DNA from: Pseudomonas sp. SID14000
Lineage (GTDB): Bacteria; Pseudomonadota; Gammaproteobacteria; Pseudomonadales; Pseudomonadaceae
Assembly: GCF_002165135.1 (NCBI RefSeq)
Contig: NZ_NFZQ01000017.1
Span: 22,212-86,211, forward strand
Reading direction: 5' to 3'
DNA: 64,000 nucleotides
Shown: positions 43,789 to 52,745 of the stretch, piece after piece
How positions within the stretch are numbered: position 1 is the first letter of the stretch
Layout: every line of letters starts with the position of its first letter
Translations under genes and position numbers: made by a program
Notes under the pieces: model-generated
Databases searched by the model: none
The model's input: the letters and a program-made list of their open reading frames with translations, nothing else
Told to the model about the DNA's origin: nothing

Positions 43789-44544
43789 TTGCTGCAAAAT
43801 ATTCGTGTTGTTCTGGTCAATACCAGCCACCCCGGCAACATCGGCGGCGCTGCGCGAGCCATGAAAAACATGGGCTTGTCGCGTCTGGTGCTGGTGCAGC
43901 CGAAAGAGTTTCCCGCCGTGGATGCCAGTGCCCGGGCCTCGGGTGCCGACGATGTGCTGGACAGCGCCCAGGTGGTCGACAGCCTCGAGCAGGCGCTGGT
44001 TGGCTGCAATCTGGTGATGGGCACCAGCGCCCGCGAGCGGAGCATCCCCTGGCCGCTGATCGGCCCGCGCGAGTGCGGGGCCAAGGCGGTGGAACATGCC
44101 GAGGGTGGCGAAGAGATCGCCCTGGTGTTCGGTCGCGAACACGCTGGCCTGACCAACGAAGAACTGCAGCGATGTCACTTCCACGTGCACATTCCCTCCA
44201 ATCCCGACTTCAGCTCGCTGAACCTGGCGGCCGCTGTCCAGGTGCTCTCTTACGAGGTGCGCATGGCCTGGCTGGCCGCCGGTGCCGCGCCCGGCAAGGT
44301 CGAGAAGGTTGACGCCAGCGAGCTGGCGACCATGGACGAAATGGAGCTGTTCTACGACCACCTGGAAAAGACCCTGGTCGGTATCGGCTTCCTTGACCCC
44401 GAAAAGCCCAAGCACCTGATGCCGCGGCTGCGCCGGCTGTATGGGCGGGTCGCGGTCGAACGTTCGGAAATGAGCATTTTGCGCGGCATCCTCACCGAGA
44501 CTCAGAAAGTGGTCCGGGGTGAGCCGCATAAACGGAAGGACTGA
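43789..44544 (+). CDS. trmJ: tRNA (cytidine/uridine-2'-O-)-methyltransferase TrmJ
   Basis: A 251-residue SPOUT methyltransferase that modifies position 32 of tRNAs. It has RVVLVNTSHPGNIGGAARAM at the start and the knot motifs ALVFGREHAGLTNEEL and IPSNPDFSSLNLAAAVQVL. The family N-terminus (LLQNIRVVLV) fits a TTG start at 43789. An upstream in-frame extension from 43693 is cysteine-rich and not family-like. It is divergent from suhB with a gap of about 150 bp. Confidence 0.92.
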   Translation: MLQNIRVVLVNTSHPGNIGGAARAMKNMGLSRLVLVQPKEFPAVDASARASGADDVLDSAQVVDSLEQALVGCNLVMGTSARERSIPWPLIGPRECGAKAVEHAEGGEEIALVFGREHAGLTNEELQRCHFHVHIPSNPDFSSLNLAAAVQVLSYEVRMAWLAAGAAPGKVEKVDASELATMDEMELFYDHLEKTLVGIGFLDPEKPKHLMPRLRRLYGRVAVERSEMSILRGILTETQKVVRGEPHKRKD

Positions 44545-44547
44545 CAG

Positions 44548-45333
44548 ATGTTCGAACGCCTGCGTGAAGATATTCAAAGCGTATTCCACCGTGACCCGGC
44601 TGCGCGCAACGCCTTCGAGGTGCTGACCTGCTATCCGGGCATGCATGCCATCTGGCTGCACCGCCTGGGCAATGCCCTGTGGAAGCGTGATTTCAAGTGG
44701 CTGGCCCGCCTGGTGTCGAACTTCGGTCGCTGGCTGACCGGCATCGAGATCCACCCCGGCGCCACCATCGGCCGGCGCTTCTTCATCGATCATGGTATGG
44801 GCATCGTCATCGGCGAAACCGCCGAAATCGGCGATGATGTCACCCTTTACCAAGGCGTGACCCTGGGTGGCACCAGCTGGAACAAAGGCAAGCGCCACCC
44901 CACTCTGGAGAACGGCGTGGTGGTAGGGGCGGGGGCCAAGGTGCTGGGCCCGTTCACTGTCGGGGCCGGGGCCAAGATCGGTTCCAATGCGGTGGTGACC
45001 AAGGCAGTACCGGCCGGCGCCACCGCGGTCGGCATTCCTGGGCGCATTATCGTCAAGAGCGAAGACAATGAGATCGAGGCCAAGCGCAAGGCCATGGCCG
45101 AGAAGATCGGCTTCGATGCCTATGGTGTCAGTGGTGACATGCCCGACCCGGTGGCCCGTGCCATCGGCCAGATGCTCGACCACCTGCAGGCAGTCGACGA
45201 GCGGCTGGAAGGCATGTGCGGCGCCCTGACCAAGATGGGCAGCGATTACTGCGCCAAGGAACTGCCAGCCCTGCCGGAAGATGACTTCAAGGACGTTACC
45301 CAGGTGGCTCAGCGCGACACTCAGCCGCATTGA
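44548..45333 (+). CDS. cysE: serine O-acetyltransferase
   Basis: A 261-residue left-handed beta-helix hexapeptide acetyltransferase that makes O-acetylserine for cysteine synthesis. It has GIEIHPGATIGRRFFIDHGMG and VTLGGTSWNKGKRHPTLENG. It starts 3 bp after trmJ, so the two are co-transcribed. Its position just before the isc operon fits: cysteine is the sulfur donor for IscS. The C-terminus is longer than in the minimal IscR-linked SAT enzymes. Confidence 0.95.
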   Translation: MFERLREDIQSVFHRDPAARNAFEVLTCYPGMHAIWLHRLGNALWKRDFKWLARLVSNFGRWLTGIEIHPGATIGRRFFIDHGMGIVIGETAEIGDDVTLYQGVTLGGTSWNKGKRHPTLENGVVVGAGAKVLGPFTVGAGAKIGSNAVVTKAVPAGATAVGIPGRIIVKSEDNEIEAKRKAMAEKIGFDAYGVSGDMPDPVARAIGQMLDHLQAVDERLEGMCGALTKMGSDYCAKELPALPEDDFKDVTQVAQRDTQPH

Positions 45334-45440
45334 TTGCGCCGCGCTGAAATCACGATGACATACGGGGCGTGTGCTCACGCCCCCTGTCTGCTACAATCGC
45401 GCCCGCCTCCCCGATGCAAACCCGACTAAAGCACTAGGTC

Positions 45441-45475
45441 TAATAGTTGACTTAAATGCTCGGGAATCGCATACT
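45441..45475 (+). promoter_or_regulatory. isc promoter with IscR-type site
   Basis: TTGACT (45447-45452), a 17-bp spacer and CATACT (45470-45475) form a sigma70-type promoter. The region around the -35 (taatagttgacttaaatgct) resembles the IscR type 1 site, where holo-IscR represses its own operon. It is 38 bp upstream of iscR. Confidence 0.65.
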
Positions 45476-45512
45476 CGCTCACATCCTGTAACTCCCGTGG
45501 TACCCAATAGCC

Positions 45513-46004
45513 ATGCGACTGACTACCAAAGGCCGATACGCCGTGACCGCCATGCTCGACCTGGCGTTGCACGCGCAGCATGGGCCGGTGTCTTTGGCCG
45601 ACATTTCCGAGCGCCAGGGCATTTCCCTCTCTTATCTGGAACAGCTGTTCGCCAAGCTGCGCCGCAGCAGCCTGGTCTCCAGCGTGCGTGGTCCAGGCGG
45701 TGGCTACCAGCTGTCGCGAGGCATGGAAACCATCCAGGTGGCCCAGGTCATCGATGCGGTCAACGAATCGGTCGATGCCACCCGCTGCCAGGGCCTCGGG
45801 GACTGCCATGCCGGTGACACCTGCCTGACCCACCACCTGTGGTGCGACCTCAGCCAGCAAATCCATGAATTCCTCAGCGGTATAAGCCTGGCCGACCTCG
45901 TCATGCGCCGTGAGGTGCAGGAAGTCGCCCAGCGCCAGGACCTGCGTCGTGTCGCAGGCCGAACCGCCCAGCTGGACAAGATTGAGACGTCCGCCGTCGA
46001 TTGA
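45513..46004 (+). CDS. iscR: Fe-S cluster assembly regulator IscR
   Basis: A 163-residue Rrf2-family regulator with an N-terminal winged helix (MRLTTKGRYAVTAMLDLALH) and the [2Fe-2S] ligands in a cluster of three cysteines (RCQGLGDCHAGDTCLTHHLW), including the conserved histidine. With cluster bound it represses the isc operon; without it, it activates other Fe-S genes. Confidence 0.97.
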   Translation: MRLTTKGRYAVTAMLDLALHAQHGPVSLADISERQGISLSYLEQLFAKLRRSSLVSSVRGPGGGYQLSRGMETIQVAQVIDAVNESVDATRCQGLGDCHAGDTCLTHHLWCDLSQQIHEFLSGISLADLVMRREVQEVAQRQDLRRVAGRTAQLDKIETSAVD

Positions 46005-46050
46005 TCCCGCCGGGACGACGAGCGACGCCACCGCCTGATAGGAGAGACAA

Positions 46051-47265
46051 ATGAAGTTGCCGATCTACCTCGATTACTCCGCGACCACCCCGGTCGATCC
46101 ACGCGTGGCCCAGAAGATGGCCGACTGCCTGCTGGTCGACGGGAACTTCGGTAACCCGGCTTCGCGCTCCCACGTCTTTGGCTGGAAAGCCGAGGAAGCG
46201 GTCGAGAACGGTCGTCGCCAGGTTGCCGAGCTGATCAACGCCGATCCGCGCGAAATCGTCTGGACCAGCGGTGCCACCGAGTCCGACAACCTCGCACTCA
46301 AGGGCGTCGCGCACTTCTATCAGACCAAGGGCAAGCACATCATCACCTCCAAGATCGAGCACAAGGCGGTCCTGGACACCGCTCGCCAGCTGGAGCGTGA
46401 AGGTTTCGAAGTTACCTATCTCGAGCCCGGCGAAGACGGCATCGTCACCCCGGCCATGGTCGAGGCGGCGCTGCGCGACGACACCATCCTGGTTTCGCTG
46501 ATGCACGTGAACAACGAAGTCGGCTCGATCAACGATATCGCCGCCATCGGTGAACTGACCCGTTCGCGCGGCGTGCTGTTCCACGTGGATGCCGCGCAGT
46601 CGGCCGGCAAGGTCGAAATCGACCTGCAAAAGCTGAAAGTCGACCTGATGTCGTTCTCGGCGCACAAGGTCTACGGGCCGAAAGGCATTGGCGCGCTGTA
46701 CGTCAGCCGCAAGCCGCGTGTACGCCTGGAGGCCATCATCCACGGTGGTGGCCATGAGCGCGGCATGCGTTCGGGCACCTTGCCGACCCACCAGATCGTC
46801 GGCATGGGCGAAGCCTTCGCCATCGCCAAGCAGGAAATGGCCGCGGAGAACGTGCGCATCAAGGCCCTGAGCGACCGCTTCTTCAAGCAGGTCTCGGGCC
46901 TCGAAGAGCTGTACGTCAACGGCAGCAAGACTGCCCGCGTACCCCACAACCTGAACCTGAGCTTCAACTACGTCGAAGGCGAATCGCTGCTGATGTCGCT
47001 GAAGGACATCGCCGTATCGTCCGGTTCGGCCTGCACCTCCGCGTCGCTCGAGCCGTCCTACGTACTGCGCGCCCTGGGCCGCAACGACGAGCTGGCACAC
47101 AGCTCGATCCGCTTCTCCTTCGGCCGCTTCACCACCGAAGAAGAAGTCGACTACGCCGCGCAGAAAGTCTGCGAGGCCGTAAACAAGCTGCGTGAGCTGT
47201 CGCCGCTGTGGGACATGTACAAAGACGGCGTTGACATCTCCAAGATCGAGTGGGCCGCCCACTAA
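46051..47265 (+). CDS. iscS: cysteine desulfurase IscS
   Basis: A 404-residue PLP enzyme that extracts sulfur from cysteine for Fe-S clusters and thiolated tRNAs. The PLP lysine lies in SFSAHKVYGPKG, and the catalytic persulfide cysteine C328 in SSGSACTSASLEP. Length and positions equal those of E. coli IscS. 'aggagag' precedes the ATG. Confidence 0.98.
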   Translation: MKLPIYLDYSATTPVDPRVAQKMADCLLVDGNFGNPASRSHVFGWKAEEAVENGRRQVAELINADPREIVWTSGATESDNLALKGVAHFYQTKGKHIITSKIEHKAVLDTARQLEREGFEVTYLEPGEDGIVTPAMVEAALRDDTILVSLMHVNNEVGSINDIAAIGELTRSRGVLFHVDAAQSAGKVEIDLQKLKVDLMSFSAHKVYGPKGIGALYVSRKPRVRLEAIIHGGGHERGMRSGTLPTHQIVGMGEAFAIAKQEMAAENVRIKALSDRFFKQVSGLEELYVNGSKTARVPHNLNLSFNYVEGESLLMSLKDIAVSSGSACTSASLEPSYVLRALGRNDELAHSSIRFSFGRFTTEEEVDYAAQKVCEAVNKLRELSPLWDMYKDGVDISKIEWAAH

Positions 47266-47311
47266 GCAGTCGCCGGCAAGAGCGGCTCCCTGATGAGGAA
47301 GGAATTGCACC

Positions 47312-47698
47312 ATGGCATACAGTGAAAAGGTCATCGACCACTACGAAAACCCGCGTAACGTCGGCAAGATGAACGCCGAAGACCCGGACGTCGGTACCGG
47401 CATGGTCGGCGCACCGGCCTGCGGTGACGTGATGCGCCTGCAGATCAAGGTCAACGAGCAGGGCGTGATCGAAGACGCCAAGTTCAAGACCTACGGCTGC
47501 GGTTCGGCCATCGCGTCCAGTTCCCTCGCCACCGAGTGGATGAAGGGCAAGACCCTGGACGAAGCCGAAACCATCAAGAACACCCAGCTGGCCGAAGAAC
47601 TGGCGCTGCCGCCGGTCAAGATCCACTGCTCGGTACTCGCCGAAGATGCCATCAAGGCAGCTGTACGCGATTACAAGCAGAAGAAAGGCTTGATCTAA
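47312..47698 (+). CDS. iscU: Fe-S cluster scaffold IscU
   Basis: A 128-residue scaffold that builds [2Fe-2S] clusters with sulfur from IscS. The three ligand cysteines are in GAPACGDVM, YGCGSAIASSS and KIHCSVLAEDA, and the LPPVKIH motif recognised by HscA is present. Confidence 0.98.
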   Translation: MAYSEKVIDHYENPRNVGKMNAEDPDVGTGMVGAPACGDVMRLQIKVNEQGVIEDAKFKTYGCGSAIASSSLATEWMKGKTLDEAETIKNTQLAEELALPPVKIHCSVLAEDAIKAAVRDYKQKKGLI

Positions 47699-47726
47699 AT
47701 CGCCTGTTGCGAGGTAAGGAGTCCTG

Positions 47727-48050
47727 ATGGCTATCAGCATGACAGAAGCCGCCGCCAACCACGTGCGGCGTTCCCTGGAAGGGCGCGGCAAGGGCGAAGG
47801 CATTCGCCTGGGCGTGCGCACCACCGGTTGCTCGGGCCTGGCCTACGTGCTGGAGTTCGTCGACGAACTGGCGGACGAAGACCAGGTCTTCGAGAACCAT
47901 GGCGTCAAGGTGATCATTGATCCCAAGAGCCTGGTGTACCTCGATGGCACCGAGCTGGACTTCGTCAAGGAAGGGTTGAACGAAGGCTTCAAGTTCAACA
48001 ACCCCAACGTGCGCGGTGAGTGTGGCTGCGGCGAAAGCTTCAACGTTTGA
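47727..48050 (+). CDS. iscA: Fe-S cluster assembly protein IscA
   Basis: A 107-residue A-type carrier. The conserved cysteines are C35 in TTGCSGLAY and the C-terminal pair in GECGCGESF. It delivers clusters to targets, especially for [4Fe-4S] formation. 'aaggag' precedes the ATG. Confidence 0.97.
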   Translation: MAISMTEAAANHVRRSLEGRGKGEGIRLGVRTTGCSGLAYVLEFVDELADEDQVFENHGVKVIIDPKSLVYLDGTELDFVKEGLNEGFKFNNPNVRGECGCGESFNV

Positions 48051-48058
48051 GGCTGGCT

Positions 48059-48580
48059 GTGGGTACTCCTTGTCATTTCGCATTGTTTGACCTCAAGCCA
48101 AGCTTCCGCCTGGATCTCGACAAGCTGGCCACTCGCTATCGCGAGCTGGCCCGCGAAGTCCATCCCGACCGCTTTGCCGACGCCTCCGAGCGCGAGCAGC
48201 GCGTGGCGCTGGAAAAGTCCGCGGCCCTCAACGACGCCTACCAGACACTGCGCAGTGCGCCGCGTCGTGCCCGCTACCTGCTGGCCATCGGCGGCCACGA
48301 AGTGCCCCAGGAGGTCACGGTCCACGACCCGGACTTCCTGTTGCAGCAGATGCAGTGGCGTGAAGAGCTCGAAGAGCTGCAGGACGAAGCCGACCTCGAT
48401 GGCGTGGCCGTGTTCAAGAAGCGCCTGAAGGTCGCCCAGGACACGCTGAACGAGGACTTTGCCGCCTGCTGGGACGCCCCAGGCGAGCGCGACAAGGCCG
48501 AACGCCTGATGCGCCGCATGCAGTTCCTCGACAAGCTCGCCCAAGAAGTGCGCCAACTGGAAGAGCGCCTCGACGATTAA
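48059..48580 (+). CDS. hscB: co-chaperone HscB
   Basis: A 173-residue J-protein. The J-domain has HPD in REVHPDRFAD (stimulates HscA ATPase), and a C-terminal three-helix domain binds IscU. GTG 48059 gives the usual family N-terminus (GTPCHFALFDL). Confidence 0.95.
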   Translation: MGTPCHFALFDLKPSFRLDLDKLATRYRELAREVHPDRFADASEREQRVALEKSAALNDAYQTLRSAPRRARYLLAIGGHEVPQEVTVHDPDFLLQQMQWREELEELQDEADLDGVAVFKKRLKVAQDTLNEDFAACWDAPGERDKAERLMRRMQFLDKLAQEVRQLEERLDD

Positions 48581-48622
48581 CCCGGTGCTGCCCGTGATGG
48601 CACCTAAGGTATTCAGATAAGC

Positions 48623-50485
48623 ATGGCCCTACTGCAGATTGCCGAACCCGGTCAAAGCCCTCAGCCGCACCAGCGCCGCCTGGCGGTGGGGATCGACCTG
48701 GGTACCACCAACTCCCTGGTCGCCGCCCTGCGCAGCGGCCGTAGCGAGCCCCTGCCCGACGCGCAGGGCAACGTCATTCTGCCGTCCGCGGTGCGCTACC
48801 TCGAAGGGCGCAACGAAGTGGGGCAGGCTGCACGCGATGCCGCCTCCAGTGACCCGCTGAACACTGTGCTCTCGGTCAAGCGTCTGATGGGGCGCGGCCT
48901 GGCCGACGTCAAGCAACTGGGCGAGCAGCTGCCTTACCGCTTCGTTGGCGGTGAGTCGCACATGCCGTTCATCGACACCGTGCAGGGACCGAAAAGCCCG
49001 GTGGAAGTGTCCGCCGATATCCTCAAGGTACTGCGCGAGCGTGCCGAAGCCACCCTCGGCGGTGAGCTGGTGGGGGCGGTGATCACCGTGCCGGCCTATT
49101 TCGACGATGCCCAGCGCCAGGCCACCAAGGATGCTGCGCGCCTGGCCGGTCTGAACGTGCTGCGCCTGCTCAACGAGCCGACTGCCGCTGCCGTGGCTTA
49201 CGGCCTGGACCAGAACGCCGAAGGCGTGGTGGCCATCTATGACCTGGGCGGCGGTACCTTCGACATTTCCATCCTGCGCCTGACTGCCGGCGTGTTCGAA
49301 GTGCTGGCCACCGGTGGTGATACTGCCTTGGGCGGTGACGACTTCGATCACGCCATTGCCGGCTGGATCATCGAACAGGCCGGGCTGTCATCCGACCTGG
49401 ACCCGGCCACCCAGCGCGCGCTGCTGCAAACCGCCTGCGCCGCCAAGGAAGCCCTGACCGACACCGACGTGGTCAGCGTCAGCCATGGCGCCTGGCAGGG
49501 CCAACTGAGCCGCGCCGGCTTCGAAGCCATGATCGAGCCCATGGTCGCCCGCAGCCTCAAGGCCTGCCGCCGCGCCGTGCGCGACAGCGGTATCGAGCTT
49601 GAAGAAGTCAGCGCCGTGGTCATGGTCGGTGGTTCGACTCGCGTCCCGCGTGTGCGTGAAGCCGTCGGTGCGCTGTTCGGGCGCACCCCGCTGACCTCGA
49701 TCGACCCCGACCAGGTGGTGGCCATCGGTGCTGCCATCCAGGCCGATACCTTGGCCGGCAACCGCCGCGAAGGTGGCGAACTGCTGCTGCTGGATGTCAT
49801 CCCGCTGTCGCTTGGTCTTGAGACCATGGGCGGGCTGATGGAGAAGGTAATCCCGCGCAACACCACTATCCCGGTAGCGCGTGCCCAGGAGTTCACCACT
49901 TATAAAGATGGCCAGACGGCCATGATGATCCACGTGCTGCAGGGCGAGCGCGAGCTGATCAGCGACTGCCGCTCGCTGGCGCGCTTCGAGCTGCGTGGCA
50001 TCCCGGCCATGGTCGCCGGTGCGGCGAAAATCCGCGTCACCTTCCAGGTCGACGCCGACGGCCTGCTCAGCGTCGCCGCCCGCGAGCTGGGCTCGGGCGT
50101 GGAGGCCAGCATCCAGGTCAAGCCGTCCTACGGCCTGACCGACGGCGAAATCGCCCGCATGCTCAAGGACTCCTTCGAACACGCAGGTTCCGACAAGCAG
50201 GCCCGCCAGTTGCGCGAGCACCAGGTGGACGGCGAGCGCCTGCTCGAAGCGGTACAGGGCGCCCTGGACGCCGACGGTGAGCGGCTGCTCAGCAGTGACG
50301 AGCGCGACGCCATCGAATTCCAGATGCAAGAACTACGTGATTTGCTGGCCGGCACCGATGGCGCTGCCATCGAGCAACAGACCAAGCGTCTGTCGCAGGT
50401 GACCGACGCATTTGCCGCCCGTCGCCTTGATTCGACGGTCAAAGCCGCACTGGCCGGGCGCAACCTGAATGAGATCGAGGAGTAA
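48623..50485 (+). CDS. hscA: Fe-S assembly chaperone HscA
   Basis: A 620-residue Hsp70 that recognises IscU and drives cluster transfer. The nucleotide-binding domain has VGIDLGTTNSLVA, AVITVPAYFDDAQRQATKDA and IYDLGGGTFD. A substrate-binding domain follows from about residue 390. It is slightly shorter than DnaK, as is typical. Confidence 0.97.
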   Translation: MALLQIAEPGQSPQPHQRRLAVGIDLGTTNSLVAALRSGRSEPLPDAQGNVILPSAVRYLEGRNEVGQAARDAASSDPLNTVLSVKRLMGRGLADVKQLGEQLPYRFVGGESHMPFIDTVQGPKSPVEVSADILKVLRERAEATLGGELVGAVITVPAYFDDAQRQATKDAARLAGLNVLRLLNEPTAAAVAYGLDQNAEGVVAIYDLGGGTFDISILRLTAGVFEVLATGGDTALGGDDFDHAIAGWIIEQAGLSSDLDPATQRALLQTACAAKEALTDTDVVSVSHGAWQGQLSRAGFEAMIEPMVARSLKACRRAVRDSGIELEEVSAVVMVGGSTRVPRVREAVGALFGRTPLTSIDPDQVVAIGAAIQADTLAGNRREGGELLLLDVIPLSLGLETMGGLMEKVIPRNTTIPVARAQEFTTYKDGQTAMMIHVLQGERELISDCRSLARFELRGIPAMVAGAAKIRVTFQVDADGLLSVAARELGSGVEASIQVKPSYGLTDGEIARMLKDSFEHAGSDKQARQLREHQVDGERLLEAVQGALDADGERLLSSDERDAIEFQMQELRDLLAGTDGAAIEQQTKRLSQVTDAFAARRLDSTVKAALAGRNLNEIEE

Positions 50486-50488
50486 CCG

Positions 50489-50830
50489 ATGCCGCTGGTG
50501 ACATTCCTGCCGCACGAGAAGTTCTGCCCCGAAGGGCTGACCGTGGAAGTCGAACCCGGGACCAACATCCTGGAGCTGGCCCACGACCATCACATCGAGA
50601 TGGAAAGCGCCTGCGGCGGCGTCAAGGCCTGCACCACCTGCCACTGCATCATCCGCAAGGGTTTCGACTCGCTGGAAGAAGCCGACGAGCTGGAAGAAGA
50701 CATGCTGGACAAGGCCTGGGGCCTGGAGGCTCAGTCGCGCCTCGGTTGCCAGGTGGTTGTCGCTGACCAGGACCTGGTCATCGAGATCCCCAAGTATTCG
50801 CTCAACCACGCCGCCGAAGCGCCGCACTGA
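50489..50830 (+). CDS. fdx: ISC-type [2Fe-2S] ferredoxin
   Basis: A 113-residue ferredoxin with cluster ligands in SACGGVKACTTCHC and a fourth cysteine in SRLGCQVVV. It supplies electrons for cluster assembly. It starts 3 bp after hscA. Confidence 0.97.
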   Translation: MPLVTFLPHEKFCPEGLTVEVEPGTNILELAHDHHIEMESACGGVKACTTCHCIIRKGFDSLEEADELEEDMLDKAWGLEAQSRLGCQVVVADQDLVIEIPKYSLNHAAEAPH

Positions 50831-50840
50831 GGTTTGCCCC

Positions 50841-51041
50841 ATGAGCCTGAAATGGATTGATGTACTTGAGATCGCCATCCAGCTTGCAGAAAGCAAGCCG
50901 GACGTCGATCCTCGTTATGTGAATTTCGTCGATCTGCACCGCTGGGTGCTGGCCTTGCCAGAATTCAGCGACGATCCGTCACGCGGCGGTGAGAAAGTGC
51001 TCGAGGCCATCCAGGCGGCCTGGATCGAAGAAGCCGACTGA
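50841..51041 (+). CDS. iscX: Fe-S assembly protein IscX
   Basis: A 66-residue acidic protein that binds IscS and iron and modulates assembly. It has KWIDVLEIAIQLAES, RYVNFVDLHRWV and a C-terminal EEAD. It is the last gene of the isc operon, 10 bp after fdx. Confidence 0.95.
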   Translation: MSLKWIDVLEIAIQLAESKPDVDPRYVNFVDLHRWVLALPEFSDDPSRGGEKVLEAIQAAWIEEAD

Positions 51042-51070
51042 ACGCATCCTGCAGGTTAGGCAATCCCCTG

Positions 51071-51101
51071 GAACCCGCGTATAATTCGCGGGTTTAATTT
51101 T
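51071..51101 (+). terminator. isc terminator whose loop carries a TATAAT box
   Basis: AACCCGCG-tataatt-CGCGGGTT followed by taattttt is a good intrinsic terminator for the isc operon. Its loop is a perfect -10 hexamer (51080-51085) 45 bp upstream of the ndk start, with a weak -35 (TTAGGC) 18 bp before it. Terminator and ndk promoter therefore seem to share the same bases. Confidence 0.6.
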
Positions 51102-51129
51102 TCGCAACACTCATTTTCTGGAGTTTTCC

Positions 51130-51561
51130 ATGGCTGTTCAACGTACTTTCTCCATCATCAAGCCTGACGCCGTTGCCAAGAACGTCATCGGCGAGATCAC
51201 CACTCGTTTCGAGAAAGCCGGCCTGCGCGTCGTCGCTTCGAAAATGAAGCAACTGTCCAAAGCCGAAGCCGAAGGCTTCTACGCCGAACACAAAGAGCGC
51301 GGCTTCTTCGCTGACCTGGTTGCTTTCATGACTTCCGGTCCGGTCATCGTTCAGGTTCTGGAAGGCGAAAACGCCGTTCTGGCCAACCGCGAGCTGATGG
51401 GCGCCACCAACCCGAAAGAAGCTGCTGCCGGCACCATCCGTGCTGACTTCGCCGTTTCCATCGACGAAAACGCTGTTCACGGTTCCGACTCGGAAGCTTC
51501 GGCTGCCCGCGAAATCGCTTACTTCTTCTCCGCTACCGAGCTGTGCGACCGCATTCGCTAA
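51130..51561 (+). CDS. ndk: nucleoside diphosphate kinase
   Basis: A 143-residue enzyme that transfers phosphate between nucleoside tri- and diphosphates through a phosphohistidine, here in ENAVHGSDS. It has RTFSIIKPDAV at the start. 'ctggag' precedes the ATG. Confidence 0.98.
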   Translation: MAVQRTFSIIKPDAVAKNVIGEITTRFEKAGLRVVASKMKQLSKAEAEGFYAEHKERGFFADLVAFMTSGPVIVQVLEGENAVLANRELMGATNPKEAAAGTIRADFAVSIDENAVHGSDSEASAAREIAYFFSATELCDRIR

Positions 51562-51585
51562 GCGAAGCAGGTCTTGGGTGATTCC

Positions 51586-52731
51586 ATGAGTGACATGACT
51601 GGCAAGATCAACCTGTTGGGCCTGACCCTGCAGGAAATGGAAAAATTCTTCGAGTCGATCGGAGAGAAGCGTTTTCGTGCCGGTCAGGTCATGAAATGGA
51701 TTCACCACTTTGGCGTCGACGATTTCGCCGCCATGACCAATGTCGGCAAGGCCTTGCGCGAAAAGCTCGAGGCCGTTGCCGAGATTCGGGGCCCGGAAGT
51801 GGTCAGTGAAGACATTTCCGCCGACGGTACCCGCAAGTGGGTGGTCCGCGTTGCCTCCGGCAGCTGCGTCGAAACCGTCTACATCCCCACCGACGATCGC
51901 GGCACCCTGTGCGTGTCGTCGCAAGCCGGCTGTGCCCTGGACTGCAGCTTCTGCTCCACCGGCAAGCAAGGCTTCAACAGCAACCTCACCGCCGCCGAAG
52001 TGATCGGCCAGGTGTGGCTTGCCAACAAATCCTTCGGGACCGTTCCGGCCAAGATCGACCGCGCCATCACCAACGTGGTCATGATGGGCATGGGCGAACC
52101 CCTGCTGAATTTCGACAATGTCATCGCCGCCATGAAGATCATGATGGAAGATCTGGGCTATGGCATTTCCAAGCGACGCGTCACCCTGTCCACCTCGGGC
52201 GTGGTGCCGATGATCGACGAGCTGGCCAAGCACATCGACGTTTCGCTGGCGCTGTCGCTGCATGCACCGAACGACGAACTGCGCAACAAGCTGGTACCGA
52301 TCAACAAGAAGTACCCGCTGAAGATGCTGCTGGAATCGTGCATGGGCTATATGTCCACCCTGGGTGGCAAGCGTGTGCTGACCATCGAGTACACCCTGCT
52401 CAAGGACGTCAACGACCAGCCTGAGCATGCTGCGCAGATGATCGAGCTGCTGCGCGATGTGCCATGCAAGATCAACCTGATCCCGTTCAACCCTTTCCCG
52501 CACTCGGGCTACGAGCGGCCGAGCAACAACGCCATTCGCCGCTTCCAGGACCTGTTGCACCACGGTGGCTTCAACGTCACAACCCGCACCACCCGTGGTG
52601 ATGACATCGACGCCGCCTGTGGCCAGCTGGTCGGCCAGGTCAACGACCGCACCCGCCGCAGTGAGCGCTATATCGCTGTGCGCCAGCTGTCTGCGGACGT
52701 CGAGCTGCAAGACAGCCCCGCCAGTCACTGA
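51586..52731 (+). CDS. rlmN: 23S rRNA/tRNA m2A methyltransferase RlmN
   Basis: A 381-residue radical SAM enzyme that methylates A2503 of 23S rRNA and A37 of some tRNAs. The radical SAM cluster is in CALDCSFCSTG, the SAM motif in MMGMGEPLLN, and the C-terminal catalytic cysteine in DIDAACGQL. ATG 51586 is chosen over a GTG four codons earlier. It starts 24 bp after ndk. Confidence 0.96.
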   Translation: MSDMTGKINLLGLTLQEMEKFFESIGEKRFRAGQVMKWIHHFGVDDFAAMTNVGKALREKLEAVAEIRGPEVVSEDISADGTRKWVVRVASGSCVETVYIPTDDRGTLCVSSQAGCALDCSFCSTGKQGFNSNLTAAEVIGQVWLANKSFGTVPAKIDRAITNVVMMGMGEPLLNFDNVIAAMKIMMEDLGYGISKRRVTLSTSGVVPMIDELAKHIDVSLALSLHAPNDELRNKLVPINKKYPLKMLLESCMGYMSTLGGKRVLTIEYTLLKDVNDQPEHAAQMIELLRDVPCKINLIPFNPFPHSGYERPSNNAIRRFQDLLHHGGFNVTTRTTRGDDIDAACGQLVGQVNDRTRRSERYIAVRQLSADVELQDSPASH

Positions 52732-52745
52732 CCGGGACCTTGCCC

